A stretch of DNA of 64,000 nucleotides, from NCBI GenBank assembly GCA_036937835.1, contig CM072873.1, positions 13,504,001 through 13,568,000 of the forward strand, written 5' to 3'. The notes below the pieces were generated by a model. The model saw only the letters and a program-made list of their open reading frames with translations, had not been told where the DNA came from and did not search any database. The translations under genes and the position numbers were made by a program. This stretch comes from Pampus argenteus. Lineage: Eukaryota; Chordata; Actinopteri; Scombriformes; Stromateidae. This document shows positions 13,601 to 25,720 of this stretch, one piece after another. Within the stretch, counting starts at the first letter, position 1, and every line of letters starts with the position of its first letter.

Positions 13601-14767
13601 TCCTCCATCCACATGACTGCCTAAAAATCTCAAGTATTTGTGTCACTGTAGATGAAAGCGCTGGCAGACCTGATTCGAAGCAACAAACCTCCATGAACTG
13701 CGAATTATTTGAGTTGTGGGGGGGTCTTAACAAATAAACCAGGAGGCGAGATACGCAACGTTGGGATGAAGCAACTCACCAGTGTAGTCGAGAGACAGCA
13801 CAGGCTTGGTGGCGGTGAAGGGGCAGGAGGGCAGCAGCACCTGGGTCAACACAGCGGGACAGATCCTCCCCAGATGTCCCACAGTCAGCTGACTGACATT
13901 ACTGAACCCGAAGTGGGACAAGATCGTCTCTGCTGAGGGACACTGGGAGACAGAAAAAAGTTGTTTAATCATGCTGTATGTCAGTACAATTGTTATAATA
14001 ATAAGCTTTTATTTATATTCTATTTGTTTTATTTGTTTTATTTAAATTCCTGTAAATTCAGCTTTTTGTATGAAATGTGCAATTTAAATAAAGAGTTTAT
14101 TACTGTTATTTTTGACAGTGGATAAAGTAAAGATATATTTATTATGAATTTAGCCTAATCATACTATAAAGTAGAAGTAGATGGTAAAACAGTACTGGAA
14201 GATAACTATGTTATAGACATAGAAGTACTGTATAATGTTACCATTGTGTGCATTATTGAATCTTAAATGCATTTTTTTTAGAAATAAAAGCTTGTTTTGT
14301 GTAAAGCAGAAAAATATGAAAGAAAATAAAGGCAAGCTGTACTTATCTTACTATAAATGCCTACAAGTAGTAAATACAGACATTTACAACTTATTATAAC
14401 TATAATATTAAAGTACATATAGGATGATAAAATAAGTGGACAATTAGGACATTAATTTATGACCAAGCTTTGGTTAAAAAAAATAAAATAAAAATAAACT
14501 GGCAATGATCGATACAATTTAGTTGATAAATCACATGCTCACCTCTTGGTTTGTCAGTGGGTTTTCTTCTGTTATCGACTCTGGTCTTCTGGCTGAGATC
14601 AACAGCAGCAAATCTTTCAGATGCTCCGTAGAGATGGATGTGTTTTCACCATAATAGCGTAAAATGTTCTCTAGAAATTCCTGTCCATCCTGGTCACTCA
14701 CATTCACACCGTGGGACGTTGTAACAACAACCAAGACGCACGCAATAAAGCATTTAAAATGACACAT
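7650..14767 (-). CDS. slc39a8: Zinc transporter ZIP8 (SLC39A8)
   Basis: There are eight coding exons, 5' to 3': 14543-14767, 13780-13942, 12010-12179, 11746-11868, 10946-11116, 9608-9815, 8873-9057, 7650-7796. All phases join to 463 aa (human ZIP8 is 460). Known role: plasma-membrane and endosomal importer of Zn2+, Mn2+, Fe2+ and Cd2+ with bicarbonate or selenite. Seen: a signal peptide (MCHFKCFIACVLVVVTTSHG), an extracellular N-terminal domain, then the ZIP core starting VWGYGFLAVTLINLASLLGL. A cytoplasmic loop opens with HGHSHC. The metal-binding helices read HNFIDGLAIG and EEFPHELGD; Glu in place of His at the start of the second motif is the hallmark of ZIP8 and ZIP14. The last exon is a hydrophobic helix ending AGSINLG. 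ZIP14 is the alternative, but position next to manba favours ZIP8. Confidence 0.95.
12885..13200. repeat. Interspersed teleost repeat in slc39a8 intron 2
   Basis: It contains the phrases 'cagagggctttacaatctgtaca', 'ccctcgattcgg' and 'gagggatccctctc' in the order I know from a very common percomorph interspersed repeat (SINE- or LINE-tail-like). It is followed by short tandem 'acaatgaatt' units. It carries no ORF. I cannot give its library name with certainty. Confidence 0.6.
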
Positions 14768-15127
14768 CTCTGCTTTTTTTTAAAAAAAAAATATATATAT
14801 ACAGTTTCCTTCCGGTAATTAAATCTGCTTCTTCTGCTCCTCTAAAATCTTTTTTTACTTCAGCCAAAATTCATGATGTCCGCGGAGCTTCTGCGCAGTC
14901 CTGATCCATGAAGAGTCAGAGCAGAAGTGTGTTTTGGGAGTTTATTTCCAGCAGTCCTGTCTGATGTGCTCTGAGTGATCATTCAGGACAATCAGAGGTA
15001 GATCAGGTTCAAAGATCAGCCTGCAGAGGCATGAAGGGGAAAATGGAGGTGACCGACCGACCGCGTGCACTAACTGTTTCAATGCTTTCTTTTGTGGCCA
15101 ACAAACTCACTTGGTATGCAACGTGCC

Positions 15128-15194
<67 letters not shown>

Positions 15195-16224
15195 ACACAC
15201 ACGTGTGTGAGCAGCAGTGTAGTATCTACAGCTGTGTCGTGTGAACTCATAATCAAACAGCTGGAAGTTGAAAAAAAACAAAAACAACTATAAACATAAG
15301 AACATGTGAGTCTGTTGTGTTTGTGTCTCTGTCGCCGCCTAGTGGCAGCTGGTCATCGATGCATGATGATGACCCAAAGCAAAGCAAAAAGGAGGACAGC
15401 TTCAACATTTTTCAAGTCAGTGAAAGAGGTTTTCCTCGCTGTAATTATTCCTCCTCTTCATACTGACTATTTAAAAGATCCTCTTCAAACGCACAGTGAT
15501 GAGACGGTAATTTTGTGTAAAAATGCATTTAAACATCGCTGTTAATTATATTTATGATGTGCAACTAAGCAAGAAATGTGAAAGGAAAAAAAAACATTTA
15601 GTGCATAATATACAATCAAATGTAAGGATCAAAACACAGGGTACATGTTTGCTCTGGAATCGATCAACCTATTGATGAGTGCAGGAAGTTTAGAATTTGA
15701 CTAAAACATCAGTTTGCCAGGATTTAACTTTTATTAAATGTCAGATATTGACCAGTTAATGTTTTAAACTAGTTTTTCTTTAAACATTTAATTTATTTGT
15801 CAGATTTCTGTGTGGGGAGGTAGAGCGGGTCGTCAGCGATCTCCAGCTCCTCCTGTTCACATGTCAAACTGGAACCATTCTTTAGAAATGAACGCTCCTG
15901 TAAAGGCCTCATGCAGGTTTTCATGCTGGTGAATAAGTGCAGTGGAACAGCCTGCTGTTAAGAGCTGCTAACCCATGTAAAATAATTTTCTTCATTTTCA
16001 GTCTCCCATGATGGTCTAACTGCTCTTGGAGAGGCTTTTCTGCTCTGAAGAAGAAAAAAAACCTCTCATTTGGCAAGAAAACAAGTAAAAAAAGTTTCAG
16101 CTTCACCAGCATAAATCGTCCACACTGTGACGACTGAATGCCTGTTAATAAATACAGGACCACTTTAGTCCATCGGTTGCATCTGCACTCTTGTACAACT
16201 CCACATGGAGGCTGGTTAGACAGG
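14768..16224. other. slc39a8 promoter side and manba 3' UTR
   Basis: This short gap between two co-oriented genes holds no coding exon. The left part is the upstream region of slc39a8, with an AT-rich block at 14775-14800, a metal-response-like core (TGCACGC on the minus strand, 15063-15069) and the long AC microsatellite. The right part (to about 15730) is manba 3' UTR, with a minus-strand AATAAA at 15730-15735. NFKB1, which lies here in human, is absent. Confidence 0.6.
15131..15202. repeat. (AC)n microsatellite
   Basis: About 72 bp of almost pure AC/CA with one T interruption near 15190. It sits 360 bp upstream of the slc39a8 start codon. Confidence 0.95.
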
Positions 16225-19200
16225 TTAATATATGTCCCTTAAAGATGTGACAGTGAGGGATCTAGAGAGTTCTGCGGCGCTGGTGGGACGCCACGCATTG
16301 AAACCGACTGTCCTGTTTCTAGAAACCATCAGGAAGCCATTGGAGCTGAAGCGTCCCGGGATGTTTCCCACATCAAGCCAGACAAAAGGAGCGACGGAGG
16401 AAGCGTGGAGGGCAACAGCATATCCCGTCTTATCCTCCTGCACCTCAGCCTGCAAGGAAACACTGTATTAGTAACAAATAGCTGAAATAGTTAAATTATC
16501 TTATTTATGAATAAATAGTTCAAGCTCCTTCCTTACTGTAAGGTTGGGTCTCTGGAGCCCCTGAGCGTCTTTGGGTGAGCAGAGGAAGTGGTGGTTGGCG
16601 GGTCCCTGCTGGCCCCTGCTGTCTTCAAGGTGGAAGGTGACCAGGCAGGTGAGGCGGGTGCAGCGGCCACATCGTGCCAGCAGGACGTCAACTGGCTGTT
16701 TAAAAATGGCCACAGCGCTGCCTCCAGGTACCAGAAGCAGCTCCGACTTCAGTGTGCACACAGGATCCAGATCACTCCATGAGTATACTAAAACCTGATG
16801 GACAATACACTGCTGATGATACTGTCTAAAACTTCTGTTTTTATTAGAAGCATTTTGTGATAGAATTTCTTAGTCTTTATTTTGCCATGCAATGCAATAA
16901 TTTAGAACAATTTGATTATATTATTTACATGATTTAACTGCTGGTGGATAATGTGACATATAGGTAACAAAATTGTGTCTTAGATTGTGATGCAAGTTTT
17001 GACTTTAATGCCAAGAATAAACCTTGAAACCAGTATGAATAATCACCTATTAGGAGCCTCAGCCAAAAAATATATACGGTAGTTCTTCATTCACCCAACT
17101 ATAATTGTAATATAATAGAAAATAAATTGTTACAAATGTACTGTGAGAAATGATTATATATCTGTTTTGTAATCCTGATTTATTTTAATGCCTGTCACTG
17201 TTATGTTTTTATGTTCTGGTTGTACTGTCTGCACAGCATGATGTAGATGCGACATACCACAGCCCTGAGTTTCAGGTCACGACTCAGGTCTGAGACAGCG
17301 TAGATGAGCAACGTGTTGTCAACCTCGAAACTGACCGGGAGGATGACTGCAAAGAAGTCCTGTGCAAAATGATGCAGCATTTTCCACTTCCCACCAAACT
17401 CTGCAGGCAGAGATAAAGAAGGAAGTGATAAACTGCACAGTTACTGACCTCTGATCTCAAGTAAAGACAAGAATAGTAATTAAAATGCCAATCATAAGGA
17501 TACATTTTCTTTATCACACACTTTTTTTTAAACCCAAATCTCTACAAGGTGCAGTGTGCCGGAGTTCACTATAGAAACAAGATGTAAACAATCTTTTAAA
17601 AGATGTATTCATTAGCCGTTCACTCACCTATCGATGACCATGAAGGTGCCTGCCAAATATCATTGAGCTGCCAGTACAGAGCACCCATAGTGTGACCTTT
17701 GCCCCCGATGATCTCACTCTGACTCCGTCGATAAAATTCTGTCTGAGTCTTTACACACTGTGCCTGCATGACCTGGACATTCAATATAATCAGTAATATA
17801 CTGTATAAAATGCAGTATTCTAATAACCAGAAGACCTTTCTGCTACATCAGTGAGAAAAGTCAGAGGGGGATGCAAATGAGGTCATGAGCTCAGGTCAAC
17901 GATTAACTAAACTAAAGTACTACAACTGATACAGAATCTATCTTTATCTTTTCAGTTTTAAATCATGTTACTTCGTTAAGGCTTGAAAGGAAACTGTAAA
18001 ACTTCGTAGTTTCCTCCATCTGGGAACAAGCAGCTTAACACGAGTGACAAACCAAAGCAGCTTGTACTGAACTTTGGTAAAATATGACTTATTAGAACAT
18101 ACTGAACAAATGGATTAACAGTGGGGAAATGGGTAATCTGACAAGGTTCTGCTCGTACTTCTACCCTGAGAACATGTCACCATTTGAGTACACTGTTTCT
18201 GTCATGAATTCCTGCAAACCACAAAAAGCAAGCAAGAAACAAGCAATTTCTTATCAGCTGCTGTCACAGGTAGAGAAGGTGAGGGGATCAATTGTTTCAA
18301 TGGTTACAGATCAGTTGGGTTGGTAAACATGAGTAGGCTTTACAGAGTGTACACATTATGTAATTTGCAAATGCTGAAGTCCACTTCACTACTGCACCAG
18401 CTGCCCCCTGGAGCTTTAACTGGAGCATAGCATCAGACAGGAGAGGTGAGGATGGTTTATGAGTTTTACCTGAGTGAGGTAGAGTGTATCTGTGAATCTT
18501 TTCAAACGATCCGTGGAGTTTGGCAGATGAAAGTGCAAAGAAGCCTGCAGTAACATCTGCTGGTTCCCGTCTGCATGGTGTTGACGATGGGAAGTGAAAT
18601 TACTGCTGTAGCTCCAGTCTTCTGCAATGGAAACCTGGAGCATCACAAAGCAAGACAAGAGAGAAAAACAACAAGTTCATAGCGCCTAAAACAACTGATG
18701 AGCATGATGGTCAAAATCAAAATATTTTATATGTAGGTCTTACATTTGTATGGTTATATGGTATTATATAGTTGTATGGTCTTTTGGTTATTGTTTTAAC
18801 ATTTTCCATTTGTATGAGGACTGAATAAGAAATAATGAAGAAACACAAAATACTAAACGAAGGTTTATTCACTCACCGGCTGCAGAGTGGAGAAGGAAGG
18901 CCAAGACTGGAAGCCATATTCAGAGGCAAACCGGGTTCGAGGGAAAGTCTGCCAATCCCAGCAGTCCGCGATATAGCTGTAGTAATGTGTGTCCCCATAG
19001 TGAGGGTCGTAGGGGTTCACTGCCACCCATCCTTCCTGCTCCGATTCAGCCCCATTTGTCGGACTGGAGACAAGAAAGGGGCGACTCTTGTCCTCCTGAA
19101 AGAAATATTGGGTAGTATTATTTCTTAGAAGAACACAGAAGAAGTAGTTTTTCTAAATGTGACATCACTGGTCACTCACCTCTTGAACGATAGCCCTTAT

Positions 19201-22200
19201 GTTGTTCACATACAGGGTCACATAGTCTTTAAGGTATATAGGTTTCTGGGAAATTGGGATTTGAAACCAGTCTGTTGCCAGAGCAGCCTCGTTTTCATTG
19301 TTTCCACTCCAAATTATTATAGAGGGGTGAGACTTGAGGCGCCTAACCTGAAGACAAAACTCTACATTTACTGATAAAAAAACTGGCCATTGGGATATTT
19401 TATGATAAAAATACATGGTTTTTAAAAGTGCATGAATGAGCAATCCGCTCACCTGTTGGATGACCTCTTCTCTTACTGTCTGTATGAAGTCTTTCTCAGT
19501 GGGATACATAGCACAAGCAAACATAAAATCCTGCCAAATCTTAAAGACACAAAAAAAAACATATGAGCATCTATACATTTTCAAATATGTTCATGAATAT
19601 ATTCGGTAAAAATGATCCAGATTTTCTTCAGTAATAATTTTATATAATGGTGGCACTTGAGGGTATGTTGAGCTTTAGAACTACACTTTTCTCTTTAAGG
19701 AGGTCAACTTCAACCTTCAACTGCGAACATTGAATGAGATTTGGCTGCATTATATTTCTGTCGTTGTGACAAAGTAACATTAAAATCACTAGAGGATGAC
19801 ACAAGTTACCATAATTCCCATCTCATCACAGATGCTGTAGAACAGATCCTGTTCATACACTCCTCCTCCCCACACCCTGAGGGCGTTCATATTAGCATCC
19901 ACTGCTGACTGCAACAAATTCTTTAAGCTGCAAGACACAAAAAGAGCAGTCATCTTCGGCATTAATGTATTCACAATTGAAAAAAAAACTCAGTCGTCGA
20001 AACAAGATAAAAGATTCCTAAACAAAATCTACGCTGTCCTGTAAAGACACAGAGGAGACCAAAGGAGAATCAGAATAAGAGAAATAGCTTCTCTTATCTC
20101 TTAGAATATTTCCCTCACTAGGCTGGACTCAAAAGCGAAAAAACAAGTGCAGACTTAAAAATAAGCAGCTTTTAGAAAATAAACTCACATGGCAGGGGTG
20201 ACTTGGTCCTGGAAGGAGTGGGCTGGGATCCAGTTGGAGCCTTTGAGGAAAACTGGTTTCCCATTGATGCGGAAATAAAAGCTCAGGCCTGGAGACCCGG
20301 AAATGGGCTCCTGGACAAGTTCCACTGTGCGGAAATACACCTGCAGGAGGGATATTCACAAACATTTCAAATCTGCGACACTGAAAAAAAAAAAACATCT
20401 TTCGTGACAAAAAAAACATTAATGTCAAAGGATTTAGTTTCAAGTGATGACATGTGGCTGTACAGTAAATCCTATATTATGGTGTGAAAATCTGAACTCA
20501 AGCACAACAATAATAACTTGTATTTTAACATCACCAATAACTGCTGGGAGAATGTGAACTACATAACCCCACAAATCCTAAATCCTGATCCTGAAAGAAG
20601 TTGTCAGTGAATACCGACTCTGTTACTGTTATAGCCCCACCTTGTGATTTAACTTTGCAAGACATTTATCAAACATTTTTACATACAACCTTTGGCTAAT
20701 GTAGTTTTACTGCATTTAAAAAAATCTGGGAAAAGGAACACAAACAGGAGCACTTCTGGTGTTCAACGCAACTACTGGTGCTCTTGGAGGGGGAAAAGAA
20801 CATTTTAAAGAGCAAAAAAAAAATGTCCTCAGCTGAGGGGTAGGCTGTGCAATAAAAAAAAAATATAGAAAATTGACCAAGCTGAAATCAAAGAGTAATT
20901 TTAGTAGTGTTATACCCTCCTCTCATGTTATACGAGTGAAGAAGTGTAGATGTGTCTAAATTCTTCTATTGAATTTGTTGTACAGTGCGCTGTGCTGGAT
21001 GGATACATCAACTAAAGGCCTAAATATGATACAAAATAATGTTGAGTGTTGACAGACAATGAATTCTGACCTTGGACTCTGTGTTCAGTATTAAAAATCC
21101 ATCCTGAGAGCCGCTGACTGCGAAGCGGTAAAAGGGTTGTTCGCCGTGTCCGTTGGGCCACCACAGCTTCACCTGGCTACTCTGGAAACACAAGAAAATT
21201 CCCTCAAAATTTTAACAAACTAACATTTAAGAATCTAACATTTTTTCTCCTGTTAGTGCTGCTGTAAATTTTTATCATGGGTACCGTGTTGATGTGTAAG
21301 GTGAAGGTGTTCTTGGTCTTTCCCGGGAGAAACTGTGTCTGAAACGTCTGCTCTGAGAATAGCTCGGGCATGGAGATTGTGACTTTTCCATTTGTTGTCT
21401 GAACCGCCTCAACGAGTAGCTCAATCTGGACTCTCCACTGCGAGATGCTGACATCTGGATAGACAGATTAAAAATAAAAAGTAAAGCAAAGAGCAGAATA
21501 TGGCCAACAAATAGTTCTGGGGTTTCTGCTAAGTTAGCTCAAGATTGACTCAAAACCTACTTGTAGTATTCACTGTTTTTAGTATTTTTAAATCAATAAA
21601 AAGTTTTGAAAATGCCATCAGTAGTAATGAGTAGGCGGGACGTACTATAGAGAGGAACAGAGGAAACCTGGATGAGATGCAGCACGTCAAGCGCCTCCAG
21701 CTGAACTCCTTTCCACAGTCCCATCGTGGGAAACGAAGGCCCCCAATCCCAACTGAAAGAGCTTTGCTCCTGCGCCAAAACAGTCACCAAATATTCAGAT
21801 GTACAGTAATACGAATGCCAGCCAGATGTGAGACTTTTTCTTTGGATGTTTAGTTTGTTAAAATGTAAACCATTATCAAATGGGGGCCCAAATTTAGGCT
21901 GCATGTCCAAAATAAAATGTGTTTCAGTGCTCTGGAAGAAATGTGAACAGGTGTGTCAAAGTTTCTTGCTCTGTGCTACCACTAACATGACATATGAATA
22001 TTTCTGAAACACAGGGCTCAGGTGAATAAAGGTTTTATTTTTTTATTTTTTTACTTTAATGATTTTACTTTACTCACTTTTCTGATGAAATTGACGTGAC
22101 ATTCCCCCTTCTGAACATCTGGAGGACATTCAGGAGGAACTCTGTATGCAGAATGTGCTTTCCACCGTTCAGATGCATAAAAAACAGGAGACAGCAAGCT

Positions 22201-23690
22201 AACTTTTAGCACATTATCCCCGTCCTTCAGTAAGTCTCTGACTGGATAGTCCTACACAACCAGAACAGATGTTATTTAAAAAGAGGGCAGATATGATGAC
22301 AGATATGATGCCTGAATGTTATGTGTACTGTTGATTGTAAACCAGCAAACGTACATATCGGCGAAACATGTTGTCCGTGTCGCCCACAATGATTCCATTG
22401 AGCCAGATTGATGCTACAGTATCGATGCCATCAAAGACAAGAAGCACCTTCTGTTTGCCTCTGTTGCGATATAAAAAGTCGAGCATACACAGGTGAGACA
22501 GGAACAGGATACAGAAAATGATCTGCATTATAATACTGACCTCAGCTGGGAGGACACAGTGAATGTGGTTGTGTATGTCCAGTTGTCAAGAGCAACCCAT
22601 CGATAAGACACGTCATTGAACCTGATATACGGGTCCTCAAAGAAAAAAATAAATAAAAAGAAACAGGAATTTAGCTGGCAGGATTTACTTTTGTAATTGA
22701 GATTACTTCCTTTATTGGTTTACGGTTGTAAATGGTTTTAATGCATTATATGGCTTTTTATTGACAACTGCTGCTGATAGCAATGTGCTGACAATTTCAA
22801 TTCAATGAAAAAAAAGGACCATAGTCAGCATATAAGAATAAGTAGGTCAAGAGTCCACATCCGGGATGTGGACTCTTGACCTCATTAAGACTCAAGATCT
22901 CTTTTGCAATATGGGACTATATAAATAAAACTAATAATATATATCTACACATTGCCATAAATTCTGGTGAATAAATACTCAATCAGCCTATAAAATATGT
23001 GAAGTGTGTGTGTGTGTGTGTTTAAATTATCCCCTTGAATTTCATTGACAGTCTCAAAATTGCATACAGATCACAATTCCTCATTGCCGCTAAACACAAA
23101 TAACCTTTGCTAAAAAATAACAGGTTTGAATAAATGTTGTCATGATTGTTATATGTGGAAACTTCAATCCAGTGAAGCCAGTTATGCGTGTGATTTTTCT
23201 CTTTACCTGTATTCGTTTCATAAATCAACGTAGTGCATAGACACATTCAAGAATAGTATATTAAAGGGAACAGCTACTCTCAATAGGATATACTCACATA
23301 TATTAAATTATCAGTGCTGGAAAGAGACTTACTCAAATATTCTACAACACATTGTTAAAGATTAAACCAGTTTTCAACCTTTTAGCTCCACCTCCAGCAG
23401 CTGCTGTAATGATATTAGTCTAGGTGCTTTTACTGAGGTACTTCCACCCTACAGAAACCCTCAACAGGTTTAAATTATTCCCCTACCTGGATGTATCCCT
23501 GTCTGTGCAGGGCTGAATGGACACATCCGGGCACCTCTGCAGGCAGTGACAGTGAACCGTTGGAGTTGATGAGTGTCCACTTGCCGTTCAGGCTCAGAGT
23601 TTGATGCGGCTCCGTCTGTGAAGAACATCCGGATATGAGACCGAAAACCAAACACAACAAAACACCACAACTGCTTCCAAACAGCATCAT
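16225..23690 (-). CDS. manba: Lysosomal beta-mannosidase
   Basis: There are seventeen coding exons: 23487-23690, 22541-22635, 22355-22460, 22078-22251, 21646-21769, 21285-21454, 21071-21181, 20189-20340, 19810-19927, 19453-19539, 19180-19347, 18877-19095, 18470-18634, 17628-17772, 17258-17400, 16537-16794, 16225-16449. Phases join to 887 aa (human 879, also 17 exons). Known role: GH2 exoglycosidase that removes the terminal beta-mannose of N-glycan remnants in lysosomes. Seen: a signal peptide (GVLLCLVFGLISGCSS), the GH2 sugar-binding fold (GKWTLINSNGSLSLPAEVPG), the immunoglobulin-like linker, and the TIM barrel. The acid/base motif is WSGNNENE (19180-19347) and the nucleophile motif is FASEYGFQSWP (18877-19095). 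The C-terminus reads APFVWLDVGNIPGRFSSNGF...DIY. All catalytic residues are intact, so the gene looks functional. Confidence 0.96.
22844..22882. repeat. Perfect 19-bp-arm palindrome in manba intron 1
   Basis: The left arm AGGTCAAGAGTCCACATCC is followed by a single G and then by its exact reverse complement. It lies deep in intron 1, away from splice sites. The outer ends are AGGTCA and TGACCT, which match nuclear-receptor half-sites. Confidence 0.9.
23004..23021. repeat. (TG)n microsatellite
   Basis: A short TG run of about 18 bp in manba intron 1. Confidence 0.85.
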
Positions 23691-23696
23691 AGTTTG

Positions 23697-23722
23697 TAGT
23701 TTGTTGTTGTTGTTGTTGTTGT
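23697..23722 (-). repeat. (CAA)n tract in the manba leader
   Basis: On the coding strand this reads as about eight CAA units ending roughly 10 nt before the manba ATG. It is probably part of the 5' UTR. Confidence 0.8.
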
Positions 23723-25720
23723 CATAGTCAGTCAGAGGAAGTAGTCTTCAGGACTGAGAAATGTCGCTTCCTTGTTTGTCATGTGACCACCACCAGCGGT
23801 CAGGTGATCAGGGCTCTTGTATGAGGGGAAAAGTCTTGGCGCGAAAATGTACAACTTGTGATTTTGACAGTTTCAGGTAAATTAATAAAGCAATTAAGAA
23901 AAAAAAGGTTTATTGAATAATACATTTACATTTAACATAAATAGGGTCAGCCATGGTATTATAACGTGGATATGTGTCTGAGTAGTAAGAAAAAAATTAT
24001 AAATGTAAAAAAATAAATCAAAAACTAACAAACATTTCATTTACAGGAAATACATCATTATAAAATAAATGTTAAAAATGTACATTTTAATAAGTAAATA
24101 CTTTGGTTACATCAACTGCATAATTTAAGTTGATTTATATATTTAAGTAATTTTAAGCGACACTTCTACTTGTTCATTCAAGTCTTAATTTATGTAACAT
24201 TTTGTGGGTCAAAGTTTTGTTGGATTATTAAATGCTGGTTGAATAATCACCTTTTTTGTGGGAGTGAAATTATTCACAGTAACTAATACGAGTCCTGAGT
24301 GTGAAAACATCACATTTAACTTCTATTCTTAATGCACATGTGCTCTTGCTCCTTTTAAAATTCAAAACTAATAGGTCACATTTTCCAAGATAACAATATT
24401 CCTTCATGTTTTCTAGGAGGTACACAACACTCTGGTACCATAAAGAAAACTAGTTTTACTAAATTAGACAGCTGATGATGACTTTTCCCATAGTTTTACC
24501 AGCATATAAATTATATACTAAACCAAAATGTGCTTTATTCTGCAATTCAAAAAAATATTCATATTCAACAATAGAACTTTGATATTAAACAAATGTCTAA
24601 ACATTCACTGTGTGCACAAAACACAAAATACACAACTCATTTTATGGTTTAAGTAACTTTATTGAAGGGAAAACTAAAAACAAACAGAGCCACAGGTTGA
24701 TTATCAACCATTGGCTTTGCATCAATATTTTAGGGCTACAAGAAGACAGTGTTCGAGTGGGCATAAAACTAAGAGCTCATCTACTGGCTTCTAGATAATG
24801 AAAAGAAATAGAAAGCCTTTGAGGGGAACCAATTTTTTTTTCCAACTGTTCAGCCTTACAATCCATTTAATTTGCAGAAACATACCAGATATAATAGCCT
24901 ACCTTTATTAACATGCATAAAATACAACATTGAAGTTCTTATTATATTTTGTTTCCTTAACATTGATATATACCGCTGTGCTTCTCTGTACACACTTTGA
25001 TAGTGGAATAAGATACACTTCTTTCCTCAGGTAATAGATTCCTATACTACTGATCAGAACATACAGACGTCACCAGTCCAGGAGGCAGATACAGGAGCCA
25101 CGAACCAGTTTCTCAAAGCTTTCAGGGAATTGGCATTTTCAGATTTTACCATTCGCGCAAATAAATTAGGCAGACACAATTGGCCAATTTGAAACTTTAA
25201 AATTTAGAGCAGAATTTAGGAGGGAGGTCTGGCAAAAGACAGGTTTCTCTACAAATGGTCCGAGAAACCCAGCCTACAGTTGAGTGATCAACCCCACAGC
25301 TTCCAGCCAGATGCCCAACCAGATCATCACGGGGTTGATATGCTATTCAGTGTCAGGAGACCAGTTGCATCAGATTCTACTAAGTGTGTGTGCAGAGTAA
25401 TGACTAACATCACCAGTTTTGGGGTTTAAAAAAAAACTCTTACTAGTGCATGCTCGAACTGAGTGTTTAGAACCATGGTTATTTTATTTATTTATTTTTT
25501 AACTCTGTACAAAACAGGAGTCGAAACTTCACAGAAACTGGCACGTGTCCTTGAGAGAAAAACACTATCTTCTTATGAGCGCACAGGTGGGGGAAAAAAA
25601 AAAAGGGCGTAAAATGCTCTGATTAACAAAACAAAAAAAAAAGTGAAAAAAGAAAAACAGAATCCCGGAATTTTACGTTTGAACCAGCGACAACATTTTC
25701 CAGCTTTCCAAATGATCCCA
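23723..25720. other. manba upstream region and ube2d3 3' UTR
   Basis: No coding exons are visible. About 1 kb adjoining 25720 is likely the ube2d3 3' UTR. A minus-strand AATAAA at 24658-24663 is a good candidate end. The 23.8-24.6 kb segment is AT-rich with nothing assignable. Confidence 0.5.
23778..23806 (-). promoter_or_regulatory. CLEAR/M-box-like sites upstream of manba
   Basis: GTCATGTGAC (23778-23787) differs by one base from the CLEAR consensus GTCACGTGAC and contains the TCATGTGA M-box bound by MITF/TFE factors. A second E-box, CAGGTG, lies at 23801-23806. Both are 88-117 bp upstream of the manba ATG. Known: TFEB drives lysosomal genes through such sites near the start of transcription. 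Binding here is inferred from sequence alone. Confidence 0.5.

Noticed and set aside
15111..15293. ORF encoding a His-Thr repeat
   Set aside because: It is a translation of the AC microsatellite.
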